Assembly (NCBI RefSeq): GCF_018598225.1
Contig: NZ_JAHESF010000014.1
Location: 124,001 to 188,000, forward strand
Length of the DNA stretch: 64,000 nucleotides
From: Chryseosolibacter histidinae
GTDB lineage: Bacteria > Bacteroidota > Bacteroidia > Cytophagales > Cyclobacteriaceae
Direction of reading: 5' to 3'
Under the pieces are notes generated by a model that searched no databases, was not told the DNA's origin, and was given only the letters and a program-made list of their open reading frames with translations. The position numbers were made by a program, and so were the translations under genes. Every line of letters starts with the position of its first letter. Position 1 is the stretch's first letter. Below, piece by piece: positions 1-8,022 of this stretch.

Positions 1-785
1 GAATAAAATATAAGGGCAATAAAAAATACCGTGGCAATAACTTTGTGTTTCTTAAAACCAAAAAGTCCATACACCACATGCCCGCCATCCAGCTGCCCGA
101 TAGGCAAAAGATTGAGACACGTAACGAACAATGCAAAGTAACAGGCCATCAGCACGGGATAGTGCATGATCTCGTGTGGATTGGGAATGCGCGCGGGATC
201 TGTCGCCACCTGCTGAAAAAGCCAGGTGATCAGGCTTGATCCGATCTGTACGTCGATCGCCTTTTGCTCTTTCATGATCTGAGGGTCGTAAGCATGCGAA
301 GCGTAATCCAGTCCGTACTGTTTATATTCCGGATGAAATTGAAATATGTACTCCGCCGGAGGCAACGTTCTGTAGGCGTAGAATAAAGCAAGGAGCGCCA
401 CAACGAATCCGGCCAACGGTCCGGCCAGACCAATATCAAAATTCTGAAGGTTGCTTTTCGGTCTGCTGCGAAGTCTGATCAATGCCCCCATGGTACCGAA
501 GTTCAACAGGAAGACCGGGATCGGCGGTATGGGAATATAATAAGGCAGCGACGTGCGCACCTTATGATACATGGCAGTAAAGTAGTGACCAAATTCATGC
601 ACCGTGAGGATCAGCAGCAAGGGAACAGAGAACTGCAGTCCGCTAAGGAAAGTATTCCAGCTGTAGTTCGGATTAAAAGACAGCGGGAGCCCGCTGGCAA
701 ATTCCGAACCTGCCAGCGTGGTGGTGATGAAGGTTATAACGAATAATACGACCTGGAAAATGATCTGCTTAGTCTTTCTGCTCAT
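1..785 (-). CDS. Membrane-embedded zinc metalloprotease, peptidase M50 (site-2 protease) family, partial
   Basis: The reading frame runs from an ATG at 785 leftward and is still open at the window edge, so the C-terminus is missing. It has hydrophobic segments at about residues 8-26 and 50-66. The zinc motif HEFGH lies at residues 63-67, and the second M50 signature LDGGH is near residue 233. These two motifs inside membrane segments define the site-2 protease family, which cuts substrates within the membrane. The substrate cannot be told from sequence. The start overlaps the last 17 bases of the upstream HAD gene on the same strand, so the two are probably co-transcribed and translationally coupled. 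Confidence 0.85.
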   Translation of the reverse strand, partial: MSRKTKQIIFQVVLFVITFITTTLAGSEFASGLPLSFNPNYSWNTFLSGLQFSVPLLLILTVHEFGHYFTAMYHKVRTSLPYYIPIPPIPVFLLNFGTMGALIRLRSRPKSNLQNFDIGLAGPLAGFVVALLALFYAYRTLPPAEYIFQFHPEYKQYGLDYASHAYDPQIMKEQKAIDVQIGSSLITWLFQQVATDPARIPNPHEIMHYPVLMACYFALFVTCLNLLPIGQLDGGHVVYGLFGFKKHKVIATVFFIALIFY

Positions 786-1401
786 GGAAATAATCTAGAA
801 TAAGGTCGGGTGTGGTTACATGTACTGTTTTAATACCTACGGACTGTGCGCCTGTTACGTTTGATGCGTTGTCGTCGAGAAAAAGTGTCTCTGCTGGGTC
901 GAGGTTGTTCTCGTCCAGCACACGTTCGAAGATCTCGGCGTCGGGCTTGCGCATCAGCATGCGGTGAGAGTAGTAGGCTTTGTGAAAATAAACATCAAGC
1001 GAGCTTTCTTTCGATACTTCGGGAAGCATCACCTGGTTGATGTAGCTCAGGTGGATGTCGTTGGTGTTGCTCAGCAGGTAGACGTTATATTTTTTCTTCA
1101 GGCTCAGCAGCAGGGAGAGCTTTACTGCCGGCAGTCCGCGGAGCATGGCATTCCAGCAGGAGTCGATCTCGCCGTCAGTAACATTCACGGCGTAGATCTG
1201 TTTCAAGTATTGCCGGAAGGCATCATCGTCCATGCCACCCTTTTCATACGTATTGAAACCTGGTGAGCTGATAAAGATCTCCTGCACTTTCTGACGCGGA
1301 ATGCCTGAAAGATCGGAGAAAGCCTGCAATGTATGATCCACCGACAGGTCCAGAATAACACCTCCAAGATCGAAAATAAGATTTTTGACAGCCAATGCCA
1401 C
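769..1401 (-). CDS. HAD-IA family hydrolase (phosphatase-like)
   Basis: This is a 210-residue haloacid-dehalogenase-type hydrolase, probably a cytosolic phosphatase. Motif I is FDLGGV (nucleophile Asp11; the usual second Asp of DxD is Gly, as in many YihX-like members). Motif II is LLSNT near residue 110, the motif III lysine is in RKPD near 152, and motif IV is LFLDDN near 172-177. The length is normal for the family. The start is GTG at 1401; no ATG precedes motif I, and a TTG two codons downstream is an alternative. It overlaps the M50 protease gene by 17 bases. The substrate is unknown. Confidence 0.88.
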   Translation of the reverse strand: MALAVKNLIFDLGGVILDLSVDHTLQAFSDLSGIPRQKVQEIFISSPGFNTYEKGGMDDDAFRQYLKQIYAVNVTDGEIDSCWNAMLRGLPAVKLSLLLSLKKKYNVYLLSNTNDIHLSYINQVMLPEVSKESSLDVYFHKAYYSHRMLMRKPDAEIFERVLDENNLDPAETLFLDDNASNVTGAQSVGIKTVHVTTPDLILDYFHEQKD

Positions 1402-1622
1402 AGTTTATGAATTTAGGCTGTAAAGCTAATAGATTTGAGATATTAGTCCCGATAGCCGTAGCGGGAGATTTGAAACAGATTATATTTTCTCTCATTCAAT
1501 CGGGATCATTATCTGTAACAAGCGTCTGCTAAACTGCATTTTTTCGATAGAACGTTTTGCGTGATAACTATTTTTGGTGTGATTCCGTTGTTTAACAGAC
1601 TGATTGTTTATAACTTATCTGT

Positions 1623-2165
1623 ATGTTCGGCTTGTCACAATCACAAAAAACGAAGGAGCTTGTTCTTTACATCGCTCACCGGTTCGCATCACAGGATAAC
1701 TACGGGCTTACTTTGCTTAATAAGAGTCTCTACTTTATCGACAACATTTCCTATCTGAAAAGAGGAAAGCGTATCTCGGATCTCACCTACATCAAACAAG
1801 CATTTGGTCCTACGCCCGAGCCACGTCAATTCCTGTCGATAAGAGATCAAATGGTCGGTTCAGGAGACATTGAAGTAATTGAATCGGGATTTTTCGGACG
1901 GATTCAAAAACGATTCATTGCTAAAAGACCACCCAGGATTGATGTGTTTCTCGCGGAAGAGATCGTGATCATTGACGAGGTCTTATCCAGCATAGGCGAT
2001 CTTAACGGCTCACAAATAAGTGATCTGTCGCATCAATTCCCCGCCTGGAAAGCTGCATCCGACAGAGAGGAATTGCCGTTCTTTACTTTTTTACTATCCT
2101 TCACTACCCCATCTGAAAGAGACATCGATTGGGCAAAAGCAGCCATTAAGGAGTGTACACAGTAA
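1623..2165 (+). CDS. Panacea (DUF4065/SocA-like) domain protein, putative antitoxin
   Basis: This 180-residue protein matches the Panacea pattern: an N-terminal helix with LLNKSLYFID, a following TYIKQAFGP-type strand/turn, then a helical tail. Panacea proteins (PanA) are known as antitoxin modules that pair with many unrelated toxins. Here the stop codon overlaps the start of a 92-residue RelE/ParE-like gene by 13 bases, the usual overlap of an antitoxin-toxin operon. The family assignment is from remembered sequence pattern; the antitoxin role is inference from the pairing. A TATTTTTG element at 1569-1576 could be a -7 box, but no good -33 element sits at the right distance. Confidence 0.72.
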   Translation: MFGLSQSQKTKELVLYIAHRFASQDNYGLTLLNKSLYFIDNISYLKRGKRISDLTYIKQAFGPTPEPRQFLSIRDQMVGSGDIEVIESGFFGRIQKRFIAKRPPRIDVFLAEEIVIIDEVLSSIGDLNGSQISDLSHQFPAWKAASDREELPFFTFLLSFTTPSERDIDWAKAAIKECTQ

Positions 2166-2431
2166 CACCGACCAAGAAATTCATACAACAATTAAAACAA
2201 CTATATTCTTCTCATCCGAGAATGGATGAGTTTAAGAATGCTATAACATGGTTTTTGAGCAGAACGCCAAGGTCAAAACTATGCTTTAATATTCTTGATG
2301 ATCATTTCCTGTGGGTCACGGATCAACTTCCGATCAAAACGATTTCTAAAGTCAGGATCGTTTATCACGTCAACGATGAAAAGCAGGTTGTGAAGCTGAT
2401 CTCAATTGCCGAACACATCGATCAGCCATAA
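2153..2431 (+). CDS. Putative RelE/ParE-like toxin partner of the Panacea gene
   Basis: This 92-residue protein begins with a basic, helical stretch (TKKFIQQLKQL) and ends in beta-strand-like segments (VRIVYHV, VVKLISI), the layout of RelE/ParE/YafQ toxins. The start is probably GTG at 2153, inside the end of the Panacea gene; AAGGAG lies directly against it, and the next methionine would remove a quarter of the protein. RelE-type toxins cut mRNA on the ribosome and ParE-type toxins act on gyrase; nothing in this sequence separates them. Fold assignment is by pattern only. The overlap with the Panacea gene is the stronger evidence. Confidence 0.6.
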   Translation: MYTVTPTKKFIQQLKQLYSSHPRMDEFKNAITWFLSRTPRSKLCFNILDDHFLWVTDQLPIKTISKVRIVYHVNDEKQVVKLISIAEHIDQP

Positions 2432-2597
2432 AGGCCCAACCCAAGCGGCAAGGTAACTTAAGACAGGGATTTCAGAACATAAGGCGTTGTCACTTTAATC
2501 CCAGCCTGTTAAAAAACAAATAAATCTTATCCCGAACTGTCCAATTCAAGGCATCTCATTTGACATGGAGTTAGTACAAGCAAAACCAAAAACTATT

Positions 2598-3161
2598 ATG
2601 AGCAAGGTAAATGTATTTAACTTCATCACACTGAACGGCTTTTACAAGGGGCCGGCAGAGGACATCAGCTGGCACATCCATGGCAGCGAGGGCAGCGAAC
2701 TGGCCATTGAAGGACTGGGCTCCGGGGCTACCATTCTTTTTGGACGCGTCACTTACACCATGATGGCAAGCTATTGGCCAACATCTGAAGCGCTCCGGGA
2801 TAATCCAGGGGTGGCGGAAGGAATGAACAGTGCCGAAAAGATCGTTTTTTCAAGGACGCTGAAAAAACCTTTATGGAACAATACGAAGGTGATGAGCGGC
2901 AACCTTGTGGCGGAGGTGAAGAAACTTAAACAGGATTCAGATAAAGATATGGTGATCCTGGGCAGCGGCAGCATTACGGCGCAGCTTGCCGAATACGGGC
3001 TCATCGATGAATACCAGTTTATGGTTGATCCCGTAGCCCTCGGCGATGGCACCCCCATATTCAAGGGCATCAGCCACGAGCTCGACCTGAAACTCAAAAA
3101 AACGCAAGCTTTCAGAAATGGCGCGGTGCTGCTTACATACCAGGCGGTAAAAAAAGTTTAA
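2598..3161 (+). CDS. Dihydrofolate-reductase-like (RibD C-terminal domain) protein
   Basis: This protein of about 187 residues is related to the reductase half of RibD and to stand-alone YyaP/YwjB-type proteins. Visible marks are FNFITLNGF at the start, GATILFGRVTYTMM, and the late strand MVILGSGSITAQL that forms the NADPH-binding end. The ATG at 2598 (before SKVNVFN) matches the family start better than the upstream ATG at 2565. It is followed by a YCII protein and an ECF42 sigma factor, a neighbourhood in which such reductases are common. The substrate is unknown. The stop codon lies inside the first heptad repeats of the array at 3153. Confidence 0.85.
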   Translation: MSKVNVFNFITLNGFYKGPAEDISWHIHGSEGSELAIEGLGSGATILFGRVTYTMMASYWPTSEALRDNPGVAEGMNSAEKIVFSRTLKKPLWNNTKVMSGNLVAEVKKLKQDSDKDMVILGSGSITAQLAEYGLIDEYQFMVDPVALGDGTPIFKGISHELDLKLKKTQAFRNGAVLLTYQAVKKV

Positions 3162-3238
3162 GGTTTAAAGTTGAAAGTTATAAGTTTAAAGTTGAGGGTC
3201 GTGCGGCGCCCAACTTTAAACCTTAAATTTTAAATTTG
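3153..3238. repeat. Inverted heptad-repeat array, word AAAGTTT
   Basis: Left arm 3153-3194 is six consecutive 7-base units (AAAGTTT, AAGGTTT, AAAGTTG, AAAGTTA, TAAGTTT, AAAGTTG). The core is 3195-3210. The right arm 3211-3238 is four units of the reverse complement (CAACTTT, AAACCTT, AAATTTT, AAATTTG). An 11-base perfect inverted repeat (3184-3194 against 3211-3221) closes the core. The array starts inside the last codons of the reductase gene. Confidence 0.85.
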
Positions 3239-3277
3239 AAACTAACCACTTCTAAAATTAAAACATCGAATCAATTT

Positions 3278-3634
3278 ATGGACGAATATCTCATCATCAT
3301 GCGCCTTGACCTGATCACAAAAGCAGCGCAACCCTCTCCCGAGCAAATGCAGGTCTACATGAAACAATACCAGGATTGGGTTGGCGGCATTGCGGCCCAA
3401 AACAAATTCGTGGGTGGCAAAGGCTTATCAACCGAAGGCAAGGTGATCAAATCAGGCAGCGCCATAACAGACGGCCCGTTTGCCGAGATCAAAGAATCAA
3501 TAGCTGGCTTCATTATCGTCAAGGCAAAAGACTTTGACGAGGCTTCCGGTTTTGCGAATGCATGCCCTATTCTTCGTGGACCAGGCAACAGCGTGGAAGT
3601 GAGAAAGGTAGTTTCGGTACACAACGGGGGTTGA
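3278..3634 (+). CDS. YCII/DGPF domain protein, ECF42 partner
   Basis: This is a small cytosolic protein of 118 residues from ATG 3278. The longer reading frame from 3236 would start inside the repeat array and is not favoured. The DGPF motif (ITDGPFAE) and the C-terminal VEVRKV mark the YCII-related DGPF family. Such proteins are known genomic partners of ECF42 sigma factors, and the next gene, 52 bases on, is one. The biochemical role of DGPF proteins is not settled. The stop codon TGA lies within the first unit of the heptad array that fills the gap to the sigma gene. Confidence 0.88.
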   Translation: MDEYLIIMRLDLITKAAQPSPEQMQVYMKQYQDWVGGIAAQNKFVGGKGLSTEGKVIKSGSAITDGPFAEIKESIAGFIIVKAKDFDEASGFANACPILRGPGNSVEVRKVVSVHNGG

Positions 3635-3688
3635 AGTTTCAAGTTTAAGGTTTCAAGTTTAAAGTTTAAAGTTTAAAGTTTGAAGGGT
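3633..3688. repeat. Direct heptad-repeat array, word AAAGTTT
   Basis: Eight consecutive 7-base units in one register and one orientation: GAAGTTT, CAAGTTT, AAGGTTT, CAAGTTT, three AAAGTTT, GAAGGGT. The array starts on the stop codon of the DGPF gene and ends on the start codon of the sigma-factor gene, so it is the whole intergenic spacer. Unlike the other arrays there is no inverted arm. Confidence 0.88.
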
Positions 3689-4922
3689 GTTGATACCTCA
3701 TTTGTTTAGGACCGAGTACAGGAAGATCGTGGCCGTGCTTTGCAAGCGCTTTGGCTTCGAACGTATGGAGGTGGCCGAAGACATTGCCAGCGACACCTTC
3801 CTCACCGCCATGCAAACGTGGGGCATAGAAGGTATTCCTGAGAACCCAACGGCGTGGTTATACAGGGTCTCCTCGAACAAGGCGAAGAACTACCTGCAGC
3901 GCAGCACCACCTTTGGACAAAAAGTTATCCCGGAACTTGCGAAAGACATTGTTACCGGCACGGCTGAACTTGACATAGATCTGTCGCCGCAGAACATCAA
4001 CGACAGCCAGCTGCAGATGATGTTCGCCATCTGCCATCCTTCCATTGCACCCGAAGCGCAGGTAGGACTGTCGCTCCGCATTCTCTGCGGCTTCGGCGTG
4101 GAAGAGATCGCAGATGCTTTTCTCACCAGCAAAGACACCATCAATAAACGATTGTTCAGGGCCAGAGAAAGATTACGGGAGGAGAAGATCAGCATCGGGC
4201 TTCCCGCTGCATCGGAGCTCGACGAGCGGCTTGCTCCGGTGCTCACCACGCTCTACCTGCTATTCAACGAAGGCTACTACTCCATCAGCCAGGAGAAAAC
4301 CGTTCGCAAAGAGCTTTGCCTGGAGGCCATGCGCCTTTGCACCATGCTGGTGGAGAACCCCGGCACCAACAAACCACAGGTAAATGCGTTGCTGGCGCTG
4401 ATGTGTTTTCACGCATCGAGGTTTGATGCACGCACCGGCAAAAACGGCGAGATCATTCTCTACCAGGAGCAGGATACGGGACTCTGGAATACAGACCTCA
4501 TCAGCAAGGGCGGATATTTTCTTCATTGCGCCACCACCGGCGACAAGATCTCAAGGTATCACCTCGAGGCCGGCATCGCTTACTGGAACACTCAACGACC
4601 CGACACACAAGAGAAATGGGAAAACATCCTGCAACTCTATAACCGCCTGTTGCAGATAGAATACTCGCCCGTGGCGGCGCTGAACCGGACCTATGCGTTC
4701 TCGAAGGCCAATGGAAAACAGCAAGCCATCGCGGAAGCAGAGAAACTGGAACTGATAGACAATCACTTTTACTTCGCCTTGCTCGGTGAGCTGTATACTG
4801 GCATTGATAACCGCAAGGCACAGCAACATTTTCAAAAAGCGCTATCAATGGCCCAGACAACAGCGGATGTCAGTGCTATTCAAAAGAAGATCCTGGAAAT
4901 AAGAGGTCAGACTGGGGAGTAA
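3687..4922 (+). CDS. RNA polymerase sigma factor, ECF42 type with long C-terminal TPR-like extension
   Basis: This 411-residue protein has an ECF sigma core of about 180 residues: region 2 with DIASDTFLTAM and AWLYRVSSNKAKNYL, and region 4 with LCGFGVEEIADAFLTSKDTINKRLFRARE. It then has a helical extension of about 230 residues with YLLFNEGYY and repeated AALNRTYAF-type helices. This is the ECF42 architecture, whose extension is required for activity in studied members. No classical anti-sigma gene is adjacent. The start is GTG at 3687 (or TTG at 3690). The DGPF gene upstream is the expected partner. Confidence 0.9.
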   Translation: MLIPHLFRTEYRKIVAVLCKRFGFERMEVAEDIASDTFLTAMQTWGIEGIPENPTAWLYRVSSNKAKNYLQRSTTFGQKVIPELAKDIVTGTAELDIDLSPQNINDSQLQMMFAICHPSIAPEAQVGLSLRILCGFGVEEIADAFLTSKDTINKRLFRARERLREEKISIGLPAASELDERLAPVLTTLYLLFNEGYYSISQEKTVRKELCLEAMRLCTMLVENPGTNKPQVNALLALMCFHASRFDARTGKNGEIILYQEQDTGLWNTDLISKGGYFLHCATTGDKISRYHLEAGIAYWNTQRPDTQEKWENILQLYNRLLQIEYSPVAALNRTYAFSKANGKQQAIAEAEKLELIDNHFYFALLGELYTGIDNRKAQQHFQKALSMAQTTADVSAIQKKILEIRGQTGE

Positions 4923-4928
4923 GCAGTA

Positions 4929-5022
4929 AGTACGAGGGACGAGGTACGACGTACGATCTTGTGCTGCGTAGGGGCTACGATCAGGGCGCTACGTACCTCG
5001 TAAATCGTACTTCGTACTTCTG
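4929..5022. repeat. Inverted heptad-repeat array, word GTACGAN
   Basis: Left arm 4929-4956 has units AGTACGA, GGGACGA, GGTACGA, CGTACGA. Right arm about 4988-5022 has GCTACGT, ACCTCGT, AAATCGT, ACTTCGT, ACTTCTG, which read as the same word on the other strand. A core of about 31 bases separates them. The array begins seven bases after the sigma-factor stop codon. Confidence 0.82.
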
Positions 5023-5082
5023 AGAGATTGGGAATCTGGTGATTTATGAATATGTTGAGCATCATTTTCAATTGTTTTCCAG

Positions 5083-6222
5083 ATGACGGATGTAACCAGG
5101 TTTCACATACTCGCGCATATCATTACTTCGTTTACGGGGGCGTTGCTGTTACTGGCAATCTGGTACAATATCAGCGATCGTTTCAAACAGATCCTGCAGG
5201 AGGATAACTCTCCCCAACGGGTCGATAAAGGTTTGCAGCATTTAAGTCTTGCCATCTTTGTATGGGTGGTTGCCGGCTGCTGGGCCTACCTGGGCAATGA
5301 ATTCCGTTTCGATCAAACGTCCTACTACAAAACCGGGAATAATCTATTCTCCATCATCAACGACCTCTTTTTGTTTCTTGCGCTGTGCTACGCCGATCAT
5401 GCGCCCCAATTCATTCAAAAGAATAAAAAGAACAGTACCCGCATCGTTGTTCTGATCTTTATCATGGCGCTGCTTACATGCCTGATACCACCATCGCTGG
5501 GCGAACACGATGAGATGCACGGTCTCAGGATCAGCGCCCTCCCCGACCTCATCTTATCCGGTTTTTTAACTTTTCTGTTGATCGTTACTTTTTACCGGAC
5601 GTTCGCAAACCGGGGACTAAAGCTCGTAGCCGTCATTTCCGTTATCGCCATTGTATTCATCTTCATCTCCATCCTTCCCGATGTTTTCCCTGACCTGTAC
5701 GGTGACTTTGCAAAGGAGCTGATCAAGATCACCGCCAAAACTTCGTTCATCGCCATTACACTTGTGTTGGCAACCAGCTGGGTCATTCAACTGGCCAACA
5801 CACCCAAGCCAAACGAGATGATGATCAGCTTTATGGACTGGTCGTTGATCAAGCTTACCATTCCGTCGAAAAAGGTATTCGGAGCAACCATTGAGTTCGG
5901 CTCCAAGACCACGCAGTATATCAACCTCTTTAAATTTGCCATCAGAAGAAAATTCGGCAACGAGAACGCTCAAAGTATCCTGATCGGCCTGGGTGGTGAG
6001 ATCAACAACCAAACCTATCTCAGCCGGATCATCGATAACATCAATGAAATACTGCAGCTGGAAGAGGACCAGAAGCTCGACCGGAAGGATCTCTTTACCT
6101 TCATTGGCCAGGGAAAGTACCGCCTCCGGATCATTCCCGAGAATATCAAAATTGATGAAACGTTGCTGCGGGAATTCATCAACACACCTGTAAATCAGGA
6201 GTATAAGTCCATTGTAACTTAG
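5083..6222 (+). CDS. Seven-pass membrane protein of unknown function
   Basis: I do not recognise this 379-residue protein. Seven hydrophobic segments are visible at about residues 8-28, 52-72, 88-105, 120-140, 158-178, 182-205 and 222-240. They are followed by a soluble C-terminal part of about 135 residues, with charged helices (EEDQKLDRKDLF) and a short strand FIGQGKYRLRIIP. The layout, an N-terminal 7TM module with a cytosolic tail, resembles a sensor or receptor, but no kinase, GGDEF or HTH motif is present. It lies alone between the ECF42 group and an amino-acid permease on the same strand. Confidence 0.75.
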   Translation: MTDVTRFHILAHIITSFTGALLLLAIWYNISDRFKQILQEDNSPQRVDKGLQHLSLAIFVWVVAGCWAYLGNEFRFDQTSYYKTGNNLFSIINDLFLFLALCYADHAPQFIQKNKKNSTRIVVLIFIMALLTCLIPPSLGEHDEMHGLRISALPDLILSGFLTFLLIVTFYRTFANRGLKLVAVISVIAIVFIFISILPDVFPDLYGDFAKELIKITAKTSFIAITLVLATSWVIQLANTPKPNEMMISFMDWSLIKLTIPSKKVFGATIEFGSKTTQYINLFKFAIRRKFGNENAQSILIGLGGEINNQTYLSRIIDNINEILQLEEDQKLDRKDLFTFIGQGKYRLRIIPENIKIDETLLREFINTPVNQEYKSIVT

Positions 6223-6338
6223 TGTAACTGCAGTTACAGATCGTTTCTTACGGTTACTTTTTACGATTCTTTACAACAGCGCTGGACGCACAGGCCGGGT
6301 GCCGGATACATTTGGACAACACCAAAAGTCAAACGATC

Positions 6339-7817
6339 ATGGCAAATATCTGGCTCAAAAAGAATATCCATCAGCTGGTGGACGAGGCTTCTGACAATGG
6401 AAAAGGCCTGAAGCGAACCATCGGCACCCTGGGGCTTATTTCCCTGGGCATCGGCGCCATCATAGGAGCCGGATTATTTACCAGCACGGCGGAAGCGATC
6501 GCCAACCATACAGGCCCCGCCGTATCCATCAGCTTTATCATCGCTGGCATTGGCTGCGCGCTGGCCGGTTTATGTTATGCGGAGTTCGCTTCCATGATCC
6601 CCATCGCGGGAAGCGCCTATACCTACGCTTATGCCACCATGGGCGAATGCATTGCCTGGATCATCGGGTGGGACCTGGTGCTGGAGTACGGGGTTGCTTC
6701 GGCCAAAGTAGCTACATCGTGGTCTGAATACCTGAACAGGCTGCTGAACAATGTTTTTCATTTTCAGATCCCGTATGAGCTTTCACATTCACCCTTTCAA
6801 GCTTCGGCCGACGGTGTGCAGGGCATTATCAATCTGCCAGCCTTGCTCATCATTCTGTTATTATCGCTTGTATTGATCAGAGGGGTCAAAGGATCATCAC
6901 TGGTGAACAGCATCATTGTGATCATCAAAGTAGGCATTGTGTTGCTGTTCATCGGCTTCGGCTGGTCGTATATCAATCCGGCTAACTATGATCCCTACAT
7001 CCCTGCAAACACAACCGGCGTATCCGGTGAGTTAGGCTGGACGGGGCTTCTGGCCGGAGCAGGTGTGGTGTTCTTTGCTTTCATTGGATTTGATGCTGTA
7101 TCCACCGCGGCGCAGGAAGCGAAAAATCCTCAACGTGACATGCCCAAAGGTATCCTGCTGTCGCTGTCCATTTGTGTGGTGTTATATATTCTCTTTGCGC
7201 ATGTGCTGGCCGGCGTTGCGAACTATACTGAATTCAGAACGGTGGGTCAGGAGGCTTCCATTACCTATGTGATCGATACTTACATGAAGGGTTATGGATG
7301 GCTTTCTACTCTTGTCACGGTTGCTATCCTCGCCGGGTTTTCGTCGGTGATACTGGTGATGCTCATGGGACAATCGCGGGTGTTCTTTTCCATGTCAAAA
7401 GACGGACTGGTACCCGGGATCTTCTCTCAACTTCACGCCAGGTTCAAAACACCCTGGAAATCAAATCTGCTGTTCTTTGTTTTTGTGGGAATCATTGCAG
7501 CGTTTGTTCCTGCGTCTATCATATCAGACATGACCGTGATCGGGACACTGTTTGCTTTTGTATTGGTTTGCCTTGGGATCATCGTTTTACGAAAAACAGA
7601 TCCGTCGATCCCCAGACCATTCCGCACGCCCTGGGTGCCCGTGGTGCCTATCCTGGGCATCCTCGTCTGCACGGGATTGATGTACTCCCTCGGCCCGGCC
7701 AACTGGCTGCGGCTGATCATCTGGCTGGCCATAGGTGCTGTCATTTACGTTTTTTACGGAATTAAAAACAGCAGGCTTCAGAAAGGCACTGTGAAAAAGC
7801 AGCTGCAGCAATATTGA
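6339..7817 (+). CDS. APC-superfamily amino acid permease (cationic amino acid transporter type)
   Basis: This integral membrane transporter has about 492 residues and roughly 12 predicted membrane segments. The first segment contains the helix-breaking substrate motif GIGAIIGAGLF, typical of APC transporters. PIAGSAYTYAY and the middle segment VFFAFIGFDAVSTAAQEAKNP with a following DMPKGI are characteristic of the YfnA/CAT-like branch. The specific amino acid cannot be told. The ATG at 6339 is chosen over an upstream TTG at 6312, which would add only nine residues. It precedes a tRNA gene. Confidence 0.9.
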   Translation: MANIWLKKNIHQLVDEASDNGKGLKRTIGTLGLISLGIGAIIGAGLFTSTAEAIANHTGPAVSISFIIAGIGCALAGLCYAEFASMIPIAGSAYTYAYATMGECIAWIIGWDLVLEYGVASAKVATSWSEYLNRLLNNVFHFQIPYELSHSPFQASADGVQGIINLPALLIILLLSLVLIRGVKGSSLVNSIIVIIKVGIVLLFIGFGWSYINPANYDPYIPANTTGVSGELGWTGLLAGAGVVFFAFIGFDAVSTAAQEAKNPQRDMPKGILLSLSICVVLYILFAHVLAGVANYTEFRTVGQEASITYVIDTYMKGYGWLSTLVTVAILAGFSSVILVMLMGQSRVFFSMSKDGLVPGIFSQLHARFKTPWKSNLLFFVFVGIIAAFVPASIISDMTVIGTLFAFVLVCLGIIVLRKTDPSIPRPFRTPWVPVVPILGILVCTGLMYSLGPANWLRLIIWLAIGAVIYVFYGIKNSRLQKGTVKKQLQQY

Positions 7818-7828
7818 GCCTGGCTGCT

Positions 7829-7859
7829 TTTGTGAATTCGGCCCAAATCCTTAAAATTG
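7829..7859 (+). promoter_or_regulatory. Bacteroidota-type promoter of the CAU tRNA
   Basis: TTTG at 7829-7832, a 19-base spacer, then TAAAATTG at 7852-7859, one mismatch from the TAnnTTTG -7 element. The tRNA starts 12 bases downstream, a fitting distance for a short leader. Confidence 0.55.
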
Positions 7860-7871
7860 CACTCCTTTTCA

Positions 7872-7945
7872 GGGCCCATAGCTCAGCTGGTTAGAGCACC
7901 TGACTCATAATCAGGGGGTCGCAGGATCGTGCCCTGCTGGGCCCA
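7872..7945 (+). tRNA. tRNA with CAU anticodon (elongator Met or Ile2)
   Basis: A 74-base cloverleaf: acceptor GGGCCCA/TGGGCCC with A73, D stem GCTC/GAGC, anticodon stem CCTGA/TCAGG with loop CTCATAA, T stem GCAGG/CCTGC. No CCA is encoded. The first pair is G-C and the anticodon stem lacks three G-C pairs, so it is not the initiator. Met and Ile2 cannot be separated here. The T loop is ATCGTGC instead of TTCRANY: positions 54 and 58 are A and T rather than T and A. Confidence 0.93.
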
Positions 7946-7952
7946 CATAATC

Positions 7953-7982
7953 AAGCAGTTACAAAACGTAACTGCTTTTTTT
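7953..7982 (+). terminator. Rho-independent terminator after the CAU tRNA
   Basis: A perfect 10-base stem (AAGCAGTTAC with GTAACTGCTT) around a five-base loop, followed directly by a T run, eight bases after the tRNA. Confidence 0.9.
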
Positions 7983-8022
7983 GTGAATAAGTCGCAGCGT
8001 TGTTAACTACAAACGGCTAAGC

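Noticed and set aside
1244-1495. 83-codon frame overlapping the HAD start
   Set aside because: Shadow of the HAD gene in another frame.
4929-5022. Inverted heptad arms considered as a rho-independent terminator of the sigma gene
   Set aside because: Arms are imperfect, the core is long and no T tract follows; kept as a repeat only.
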